DNA of 5,191 nucleotides from Flavobacteriales bacterium (lineage in GTDB: Bacteria; Bacteroidota; Bacteroidia; Flavobacteriales_D; Parvicellaceae): contig JALTUD010000420.1 of assembly GCA_027047735.1 (NCBI GenBank), forward strand, positions 1 to 5,191, in the 5' to 3' direction. Position numbers and translations under genes: made by a program. The notes under the pieces are model-generated. The model did no database searches, was not told the DNA's origin, and saw nothing but the letters and a program-made list of their open reading frames with translations. Below are positions 1 through 5,191 of this stretch, in pieces (the stretch's first letter is position 1; each line of letters begins with the position of its first letter).

Positions 1-243
1 GTAATAACAGACAGCGGAGGTATTCAAGAAGAAACAACGTTTAGACAAGTGCCTTGTTTAACCGTTAGAGAAAATACAGAACGTCCCGTTACGACAACCT
101 TAGGTACAAATACTTTAGTTCCTTTAGACAATAAAGAAATACTAAGTAAACTTCAACAAATAATGGATGGCTCTTATAAAAAGGGAAAGATACCTAAATT
201 TTGGGACGGAAAAGCAACGGAACGTATTTTAGCTCTTTTATGA
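1..243 (+). CDS. wecB: UDP-N-acetylglucosamine 2-epimerase, non-hydrolysing, C-terminal 80 residues (5' end outside the window)
   Basis: This is the carboxyl end of an enzyme that interconverts UDP-GlcNAc and UDP-ManNAc in the cytoplasm, supplying ManNAc-type sugars for surface polysaccharide. The frame is open from base 1 to the TGA at 241-243. The visible part begins with the family signature TDSGGIQEE (visible residues 3-11), whose Ser-Gly-Gly and Glu residues belong to the UDP-sugar site in the second Rossmann domain. The second conserved block, RENTERPVT, is at visible residues 23-31, followed by GTN at 35-37 and a WDGKATERIL ending typical of the family. The Met codon at 49 lies inside the conserved domain and is not the true start. 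Roughly 280-300 residues should lie upstream if the gene has normal family length. The stop overlaps the next glycosyltransferase start, so the two genes are probably co-translated. The family call is strong; the symbol is by family and the exact pathway is unknown. Confidence 0.93.
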   Translation, partial: VITDSGGIQEETTFRQVPCLTVRENTERPVTTTLGTNTLVPLDNKEILSKLQQIMDGSYKKGKIPKFWDGKATERILALL

Positions 244-1340
244 AGAAAATACACTACATTACATTTATAGATACTTACAGTGGCATCTACCAAAGTCAAG
301 TGATAGATGTTGTTAGATTTTTAAACGCTAATTTCGATGTAGAAGTTCAACTGTTTGCCTTTGTTCCGTTACGTATGTGGAAGGAGCAGAAACATAAAAT
401 AAAAAAGAATTACCCTAAAGCTAAAGTTTTTCCGATATTAGGTTCACTGTCTAAATGGAAAAGAAATAAATTATATTTTAATTTTATTTCCGATAAACAA
501 AATTGTGTTTGCAGAGGACCAATGGCTTTTGCCTTGGCTGGTGAATTTTATAAGAACAAAATTTACGATGGACGTGCCGCAGTAGAAGCCGAAATAAAAG
601 AATACAATGTAACGGGCAATCCCGGCTTGGATAAAATTTTTATAAAAGCCGAAAATACTGCGATCAAAAAAGCGGATTATTATATTGCTGTTTCTCAAAA
701 GCTAGTAGGTTTTTGGGAAGATAAACTTCAAAAAACAATTAACCCGGACAGATATTCGTTAATTCCTTGTACGTTAACCAGTTTGGCTGACCAATCTTTT
801 CCCGAACAAGAGACAGACAACACAATACGAATTGTTTATGCCGGAGGTACGGGAAAATGGCAATCATTTGATACGGTGGTTGATTTAATGGAAAACGTAC
901 TACAAAAACAGACAAATACAGAGGTTGTCTTTTTGAGCAAGCCTAATGCACAAATAAAAAAATTACAAGACAAATTTCCCGGCAAATGTTTCCAAAAATG
1001 GGTCAACCATAACCAAGTATTTGAGGAGTTGTCGAGATGTGATTACGGCATCTTAATTCGAGAAGACAAAGTGACCAACCGTGTTGCCTCGCCTGTAAAG
1101 TTCGCTGAATATCTTAACGCAGGATTGAAAGTGCTTATCACCGAACATATTGGAGATTTCTCTGAATTTACCACAAAAAATAATTGTGGTTTAATCATCA
1201 AAAACGAAATTCCTCTTCCACTTGAGAAAGTAGATACAAAAGAAAAATACCGCCTCCATCAATTGAGTAAAACTTATTTTTCAAAAGAAAGTCCGGAAAT
1301 AAAAAAACAATACCAAAAATTAGTTGAAAACTGTCTTTAA
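240..1340 (+). CDS. GT-B fold glycosyltransferase (GT4-like), 366 residues
   Basis: Probably a cytoplasmic or membrane-associated enzyme moving a sugar from a nucleotide-sugar donor to a glycan or lipid-linked acceptor; donor and acceptor cannot be read. The amino-terminal half is Rossmann-like, opening with the strand MKKIHYITFID and carrying CRGPMAFALA (residues 91-100) and IYDGRAAVEAE (108-118), a pattern seen in GT4-like enzymes. AVSQKL (150-155) ends that domain. The second domain starts at IRIVYAGGTGKWQ (196-208), with the donor-site block ASPVKFAEYLNAGLKVLI at 283-300. Glu290 matches the second Glu of the GT4 E-x7-E motif, while the first position is Val282. No signal peptide or clear membrane helix is visible. 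I chose the ATG at 240, which overlaps the epimerase TGA (ATGA), because it begins exactly at the first beta strand. The in-frame ATG at 201 would add 13 unrelated residues. The neighbouring epimerase suggests a polysaccharide or glycan assembly cluster. The fold call is firm; the specific function is open. Confidence 0.85.
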   Translation: MKKIHYITFIDTYSGIYQSQVIDVVRFLNANFDVEVQLFAFVPLRMWKEQKHKIKKNYPKAKVFPILGSLSKWKRNKLYFNFISDKQNCVCRGPMAFALAGEFYKNKIYDGRAAVEAEIKEYNVTGNPGLDKIFIKAENTAIKKADYYIAVSQKLVGFWEDKLQKTINPDRYSLIPCTLTSLADQSFPEQETDNTIRIVYAGGTGKWQSFDTVVDLMENVLQKQTNTEVVFLSKPNAQIKKLQDKFPGKCFQKWVNHNQVFEELSRCDYGILIREDKVTNRVASPVKFAEYLNAGLKVLITEHIGDFSEFTTKNNCGLIIKNEIPLPLEKVDTKEKYRLHQLSKTYFSKESPEIKKQYQKLVENCL

Positions 1341-1366
1341 AATTCCGTTCTCAACTTTCTTTGAAC

Positions 1367-1383
1367 GAACTTCTAACAAGTTC
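1367..1383 (+). terminator. Weak hairpin after the glycosyltransferase, possible terminator
   Basis: GAACTT (1367-1372) and AAGTTC (1378-1383) form a perfect 6-bp stem with a 5-base loop, 26 bases after the glycosyltransferase stop. An alternative pairing uses TTGAAC (1361-1366) with GTTCAA (1380-1385). No T-run follows and the stem is A/T-rich, so it is a poor intrinsic terminator. Its position between two unrelated gene groups is the main reason to list it. It may equally be chance. Confidence 0.25.
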
Positions 1384-1417
1384 AATAACTAAACTCCTCT
1401 TTATCTAAGAATTTGAT

Positions 1418-1425
1418 TATTTTTG
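1418..1425 (+). promoter_or_regulatory. Bacteroidota-type -7 promoter box for lepA-aspS
   Basis: The octamer TATTTTTG fits the Bacteroidota housekeeping -7 consensus TAnnTTTG exactly. It sits 8 bases before the lepA ATG, at the point where the gene content changes from polysaccharide to translation genes. No convincing -33 TTTG/TTG element is visible at the usual spacing of roughly 17-23 bases upstream; the sequence there is CTCCTCTTTA-like. Transcription starting a few bases past the box would leave almost no leader before lepA. The motif match is direct; promoter activity is inferred. Confidence 0.55.
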
Positions 1426-1433
1426 CGTGAAGT

Positions 1434-3227
1434 ATGAAGAACATAAGAAATTTTTGCATCATAGCACACATAGACCACGGTAAAAGTACACTTGCCGACA
1501 GGTTACTACAAACAACCAACACCATTGCCGACCGCGACATGCAGGCACAAGCATTGGATGATATGGATATTGAACGTGAGCGTGGAATCACTATTAAAAG
1601 TCACGCTATCCAAATGAATTACAAGCATTCGGACGGAGAAGAATATATCCTGAACTTAATTGACACCCCCGGACACGTAGATTTTTCTTATGAAGTATCC
1701 CGTTCCATTGCCGCTTGTGAAGGAGCTTTATTAATTGTAGATGCTTCTCAAGGAATTGAGGCACAGACCATTTCTAACCTTTACTTGGCTATCGATAATG
1801 ATTTGGAAATTATTCCTATTCTGAATAAAATGGATTTACCGGGAGCCAACCCGGAAGTAGTAGCTGACCAAATTATGGATTTAATCGGCTGTGAAGAATC
1901 CGACATTATTCCTGCAAGCGGAAAAACAGGAATGGGCGTACCGGACATACTTAAAGCTATTGTAGAAAAAGTTCCTCCACCGACAGGAATTCCCGATGCT
2001 CCACTACAAGCCATGATATTCGATTCGGTTTACAATACTTTTAGAGGTATTATTGCTTATTATCGAATTTTCAACGGTTCAATCAAAAAAGGCGATGAGA
2101 TAAAGTTTGTCAATACAGGTAAAACTTATTTTGCCGATGAAGTTGGTATCTTAAAAATGGATTTAAATCCAACCGATGAAGTAACAACCGGTGATGTAGG
2201 TTATATTGTTTCCGGTATTAAAAAAGCTTCGGAAGTAAAAGTCGGGGATACGATTACTTTAAAAAACAATCCTTGCGAAGAAGCTCTCCAAGGTTTTGAA
2301 GATGTAAAACCAATGGTTTTTGCGGGAATTTATCCTGTTGATACTGAAGACTACGAAGAATTAAGAGGAGCAATGGAACGTTTGCAACTCAACGATGCTT
2401 CTTTGGTGTTCGAACCCGAAAGTTCTGCCGCTCTCGGCTTTGGTTTTCGATGTGGATTTTTAGGTATGCTACACATGGAAATCATTCAAGAACGTTTGGA
2501 ACGAGAATTTAACATGACGGTTATTACCACCGTTCCCAACGTATCTTACAAAGCATATTTAAAGAAAAATAACGAATTGGTTATTGTCAATAACCCTTCT
2601 GATTTACCCGACCAATCCAAATTGGATTACATCGAAGAACCGTATATCAAAGCTCAAGTCATCACCAAAGGTGATTATGTGGGACAAATTATGACCCTTT
2701 GTATCGAAAAAAGAGGAGAATTAACCAACCAAGTCTATTTAACACAAGACCGTGTTGAAATTACTTTTGATATGCCTTTGGCGGAAGTTGTTTTTGACTT
2801 TTACGATAAATTAAAAACAGTTTCTAAAGGTTATGCCAGCTTTGACTACTCTCCTATTGGTTATCGCAAGTCAGATTTGATAAAACTGGATATACTTCTA
2901 AACGGAGAACAAGTCGATGCTCTTTCTGCTCTGGTACATAGAAGCAACGCCTATTCGTTAGGGAAAAAGATTTGCCAAAAACTAAAAGAGCTTATTCCTC
3001 GACAACAATTTGAAATACCTATTCAAGCAGCAATCGGAGCAAAATTTATTGCCAGAGAAAATATCAAAGCTCTACGTAAAGATGTAACCGCTAAATGCTA
3101 CGGTGGTGATATTTCTCGTAAGCGTAAATTGTTGGAAAAACAAAAAAAAGGAAAAAAGAGAATGCGTCAGGTAGGAAACGTAACCGTTCCTCAAGAAGCT
3201 TTCCTCGCGGTATTAAAATTAGATTAA
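1434..3227 (+). CDS. lepA: Elongation factor 4 (LepA), ribosome-associated translational GTPase
   Basis: A 597-residue GTPase of the EF-G-like class that binds the ribosome and is linked to back-translocation, translation under stress and 30S assembly. Its length nearly equals that of E. coli LepA (599). The GTPase motifs are intact: G1 AHIDHGKS (11-18), G2 RGITIKS (50-56), G3 DTPGH (77-81) with the catalytic-type His81, G4 NKMD (131-134) and G5 SGK (162-164). Domain II runs from about residue 190 to 280 and the EF-G-III/V-like parts follow, including FGFRCGFLGMLHMEI (336-350). The LepA-specific carboxyl domain is present, with CYGGDISRKRKLLEKQKKGKKRMRQVG at 555-581, a basic ribosome-contacting stretch. 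The start is secure: the family begins MKNIRNF, and an in-frame TGA lies at 1428-1430, only two codons upstream. There is no Shine-Dalgarno sequence. aspS begins 17 bp after the stop, suggesting a shared transcript. No defects were seen. Confidence 0.98.
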   Translation: MKNIRNFCIIAHIDHGKSTLADRLLQTTNTIADRDMQAQALDDMDIERERGITIKSHAIQMNYKHSDGEEYILNLIDTPGHVDFSYEVSRSIAACEGALLIVDASQGIEAQTISNLYLAIDNDLEIIPILNKMDLPGANPEVVADQIMDLIGCEESDIIPASGKTGMGVPDILKAIVEKVPPPTGIPDAPLQAMIFDSVYNTFRGIIAYYRIFNGSIKKGDEIKFVNTGKTYFADEVGILKMDLNPTDEVTTGDVGYIVSGIKKASEVKVGDTITLKNNPCEEALQGFEDVKPMVFAGIYPVDTEDYEELRGAMERLQLNDASLVFEPESSAALGFGFRCGFLGMLHMEIIQERLEREFNMTVITTVPNVSYKAYLKKNNELVIVNNPSDLPDQSKLDYIEEPYIKAQVITKGDYVGQIMTLCIEKRGELTNQVYLTQDRVEITFDMPLAEVVFDFYDKLKTVSKGYASFDYSPIGYRKSDLIKLDILLNGEQVDALSALVHRSNAYSLGKKICQKLKELIPRQQFEIPIQAAIGAKFIARENIKALRKDVTAKCYGGDISRKRKLLEKQKKGKKRMRQVGNVTVPQEAFLAVLKLD

Positions 3228-3244
3228 ACACAGAATTTACAAAA

Positions 3245-5008
3245 ATGTACAGAACACATAAAAACGGAGAATTAAGATTAGCCAACAAAGGAGAAAAAGT
3301 TACCCTATGCGGTTGGGTTCAAAAATCAAGAGATTTGGGAGGATTGACTTTTGTTGACCTCAGAGACAGATACGGAATCACCCAATTGGTTTTTAACATG
3401 GATACCAACGCCGAACTTTGCGAAAAAGCGAGAACCCTAGGGCGTGAATTTGTCATTCAAGCCGAAGGCGTTGTGGCTGAACGAGAAAACAAAAACAAAA
3501 ACATTCCGACAGGTGAAATTGAAATCGATGTTACCCAACTAACCATTCTAAAAGAAGCTAAATTACCGCCTTTTACGATTGAGGACGAAACCGACGGTGG
3601 CGAAGAGTTAAGAATGCAATACCGCTTTTTGGATTTAAGACGAAATCCTTTGAAAAACAATTTATTATTGCGGAACAAAGTCAGCTTGGAAACACGTAAA
3701 TATATGGACTCATTAGAGTTCATCGAAATAGAAACGCCTTACTTGATAAAATCTACACCCGAAGGAGCAAGAGATTTTGTCGTTCCAAGCAGAATGAACG
3801 AAGGAGAGTTTTACGCCCTTCCGCAATCACCGCAAACCTTCAAACAATTACTTATGGTAAGTGGTTACGACCGCTATTACCAAATCGTTAAATGCTTTAG
3901 AGATGAAGATTTAAGAGCCGACAGACAACCGGAGTTTACACAAATAGACTGCGAAATGGCTTTTGTGGAGCAAGAAGACATCCTACAAACTTTTGAAGGA
4001 TTGGTAAAACATCTGTTTAAAACGGTTAAAGACATCGAATTTGAACACGATTTTCCTCGAATGACTTACGCCGAAGCTATGAAACGCTACGGTTCGGATA
4101 AACCCGACATTCGTTTCGGAATGGAGTTCAACGAAATGAACAAACTGGTTCAAGGCAAAGGTTTTCAAGTATTCGACTCGGCAGAACTCATCATCGGAAT
4201 AACCGCAAAAGATTGTGCCGGATATTCCAGAAAACAGTTGGATAAACTCACCAAATGGGTACAACGTCCGCAAATCGGTGCTAAAGGACTGATTTACGTT
4301 AAATGTAACGAAGACGGAACCTACAAATCTTCGGTTGATAAATTTTACAACCAAGAAGAATTAGCAAAATGGGCAGAACTGTGCCAAGCTGAAAAAGGAG
4401 ATTTGATTTTAGTATTGAGTGGCGAAACCGACAAGGTCAGAACACAAATGAACGAACTCAGGTTGCACATGGGCAACGAATTAGGACTGCGAAACCCTAA
4501 TGAATTTAAACCTCTTTGGGTATTGGATTTCCCTCTATTGGAATGGGACGAAGAAACCAAACGCTACCATGCGATGCACCACCCGTTTACCTCACCAAAA
4601 CCCGAAGATATGGACTTAATCGACACCGACCCGGGCAAAGTCAGAGCAAACGCTTACGACCTGGCAATCAACGGGGTAGAAGTTGGCGGAGGCTCAATCC
4701 GTATCCACGACAAATCGGTACAATCACGTATGTTCGACCTGCTCGGATTCACCAAAGAAGAAGCCGAAGCACAATTCGGATTCCTAATGAACGCCTTTGA
4801 ATACGGAGCACCACCACACGGCGGAATTGCCTTCGGATTTGACCGTTTATGCTCAATCTTCGGCGGTTCGGATTCCATCAGAGACTACATCGCCTTCCCA
4901 AAAAACAACAGCGGACGCGACGTAATGATAGACGCGCCTTCCCCTATTGCAGAAGAACAATTAAAAGAACTAAACCTGAGACTTAGAGAAGTAGAAGTAA
5001 AAGGATAA
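3245..5008 (+). CDS. aspS: Aspartyl-tRNA synthetase, bacterial type
   Basis: A 587-residue class IIb synthetase that charges tRNA-Asp with aspartate using ATP in the cytoplasm (E. coli AspRS has 590 residues). The amino-terminal OB fold (about 1-110) carries Arg29, Phe36 and Gln47, which align with E. coli anticodon-contact residues Arg28, Phe35 and Gln46. The flipping loop TPEGARDF is at 171-178 and QSPQ at 194-197. Motif 1 lies around residues 159-166. Motif 2 is FRDEDLRADRQPEFTQID (218-235) with Arg219, and motif 3 is GIAFGFDRL (527-535) with Arg534. The bacterial GAD insertion lies at about 290-420, and HHPFT (445-449) and VGGGSIRIH (480-488) complete the active site. Leu31 occupies the position where the non-discriminating Pseudomonas enzyme has His31, which hints at a tRNA-Asp-specific enzyme (inference). 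The ATG at 3245 has an A-rich upstream and no Shine-Dalgarno sequence. It is likely co-transcribed with lepA and ends at the hairpin at 5020-5077. Confidence 0.98.
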   Translation: MYRTHKNGELRLANKGEKVTLCGWVQKSRDLGGLTFVDLRDRYGITQLVFNMDTNAELCEKARTLGREFVIQAEGVVAERENKNKNIPTGEIEIDVTQLTILKEAKLPPFTIEDETDGGEELRMQYRFLDLRRNPLKNNLLLRNKVSLETRKYMDSLEFIEIETPYLIKSTPEGARDFVVPSRMNEGEFYALPQSPQTFKQLLMVSGYDRYYQIVKCFRDEDLRADRQPEFTQIDCEMAFVEQEDILQTFEGLVKHLFKTVKDIEFEHDFPRMTYAEAMKRYGSDKPDIRFGMEFNEMNKLVQGKGFQVFDSAELIIGITAKDCAGYSRKQLDKLTKWVQRPQIGAKGLIYVKCNEDGTYKSSVDKFYNQEELAKWAELCQAEKGDLILVLSGETDKVRTQMNELRLHMGNELGLRNPNEFKPLWVLDFPLLEWDEETKRYHAMHHPFTSPKPEDMDLIDTDPGKVRANAYDLAINGVEVGGGSIRIHDKSVQSRMFDLLGFTKEEAEAQFGFLMNAFEYGAPPHGGIAFGFDRLCSIFGGSDSIRDYIAFPKNNSGRDVMIDAPSPIAEEQLKELNLRLREVEVKG

Positions 5009-5019
5009 TTTGGGCGTTC

Positions 5020-5077
5020 CCCAAAAAGCAAAAAAGAGCATTCTCTCACAGAGAACGCTCTTTTTTTGCTTTTTGGG
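5020..5077. terminator. Long near-perfect hairpin, probable bidirectional terminator after aspS
   Basis: The arms 5020-5046 and 5050-5077 are complementary over 27 positions, with one bulged T and one A/C mismatch (5040 against 5056), around a 3-base CAC loop. The GC-bearing core GAGCATTCTCT/AGAGAACGCTC is followed by seven Ts (5061-5067) on the + strand. On the - strand the matching run is six Ts (5030-5035). It starts 11 bases after the aspS stop, so it should end the lepA-aspS transcript and could also end a converging - strand transcript. The stem is unusually long because the A/T tracts and outer CCC/GGG also pair. It may also be one arm of the larger element at 5012-5160. Confidence 0.8.
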
Positions 5078-5094
5078 TCGGGCTATCACTACTC

Positions 5095-5133
5095 ACTCTT
5101 TTTGCCCTCAAAAGGAGGAGGGCAAAAAGGAGT
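5095..5133. repeat. Second inverted repeat (15-bp hairpin)
   Basis: CTTTTTGCCCTC (5098-5109) pairs with GAGGGCAAAAAG (5118-5129) without a gap across an 8-base loop. Three more pairs, 5095-5097 with 5131-5133, form if G5130 is bulged. Neither strand has a T-run after the stem, so it is not a standard terminator. It lies only 17 bases from the first hairpin, and its composition resembles that hairpin (TTTTTGC/GCAAAAA). I read it as a structural arm of the composite element around it. Confidence 0.7.
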
Positions 5134-5191
5134 TCAAACACGCCGTTCTATCCCTAACGTGGATAAAATTGGAAGCAAAAAAGTGAATTTT

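Larger units (their letters stand above)
5012..5160 (-). ncRNA. Candidate structured RNA or dispersed intergenic element (three-way junction)
   Basis: Short segments flanking the two hairpins can pair with each other. CGTT (5015-5018) is complementary to AACG (5156-5159) and would close the whole element. GGG (5080-5082) is complementary to CCC (5152-5154) and would close the part containing the hairpin at 5095-5133. The hairpin at 5020-5077 would be the remaining arm. The result is a three-way junction of about 150 nt. The linkers TCGGGCTATCACTACTC (5078-5094) and GCCGTTCTATCCCTAACG (5142-5159) recall, from memory only, a recurrent intergenic element in Bacteroidota genomes whose hairpin arms vary while such linkers are kept. 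Read on the - strand the linkers are purine-rich, which is why I chose that strand; the choice is uncertain. The function is unknown, and it could be the 3' UTR of a converging gene beyond the window. Confidence 0.42.

Noticed and set aside
201..239. Upstream in-frame ATG that would extend the glycosyltransferase by 13 residues
   Set aside because: It lies within the conserved epimerase carboxyl end, adds residues unlike a GT-B first strand, and the ATG at 240 overlaps the stop codon in a typical coupled arrangement.
471..698. 75-codon - strand frame opposite the glycosyltransferase, with a hydrophobic Phe/Ile-rich product
   Set aside because: Hydrophobicity arises from the complement of Lys/Asn/Glu-rich codons; no independent start signal or domain is visible.
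3138..3160. A-rich tract in lepA (eight As at 3142-3149) as a possible slippage or programmed frameshift site
   Set aside because: It encodes the conserved basic tail (EKQKKGKK), the zero frame continues to the normal LepA end, and no stimulatory structure or useful alternative frame is seen.
3983..4354. 123-codon open frame on the - strand inside aspS
   Set aside because: It lies wholly antisense to the conserved aspS catalytic and GAD regions, and its translation shows no recognisable domain; it is a coding shadow.
4516..4800. 94-codon + strand frame overlapping aspS
   Set aside because: It is out of frame within conserved aspS motifs, and the Arg/Pro-rich product looks like a frame shadow.
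5149..5165. TATCC/GGATA inverted repeat near the right edge as a possible operator or terminator
   Set aside because: Five base pairs around a 7-base loop without a T-run is weak, and part of it is better used in the larger junction pairing.
5009..5191. CRISPR array or insertion-sequence end suggested by repeated TTTTTGC/GCAAAAA words
   Set aside because: There are no regularly spaced direct repeats, no transposase and no target-site duplication; the words come from the arms of two hairpins.

Overview
The window is AT-rich and gene-dense, with all genes on the + strand. It looks like a chromosome segment of a Bacteroidota member, most likely of the Flavobacteriia. The basis is a match to the Bacteroidota -7 promoter box (TAnnTTTG) just before lepA, start codons preceded by A/T-rich sequence rather than a Shine-Dalgarno motif, and the style of the proteins. 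Genus and species cannot be read from the sequence.

Layout. Positions 1-243 hold the last 80 codons of a non-hydrolysing UDP-N-acetylglucosamine 2-epimerase (wecB type), cut by the window edge. Its stop codon overlaps the start of a 366-residue GT-B fold (GT4-like) glycosyltransferase (240-1340). Together they look like the 3' end of a surface-polysaccharide or glycan gene cluster. A 93-bp gap (1341-1433) carries a weak hairpin and a good -7 promoter box almost touching the next start codon. Two translation genes follow: lepA (elongation factor 4, 1434-3227) and, 17 bp later, aspS (aspartyl-tRNA synthetase, 3245-5008), probably one transcript. Both are full length with intact motifs.

The last 183 bp (5009-5191) contain no convincing gene but are highly structured. 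A 27-bp near-perfect hairpin with T-runs on both strands acts plausibly as a bidirectional terminator. A second 15-bp hairpin follows, and short flanking segments can pair to enclose both hairpins in a three-way junction (about 5012-5160). This composite element is the most interesting part of the window: it resembles, from memory only, a dispersed intergenic element of Bacteroidota genomes.

The window is otherwise ordinary. No mobile element, CRISPR array, tRNA, rRNA or novel defence or metabolic system was found.
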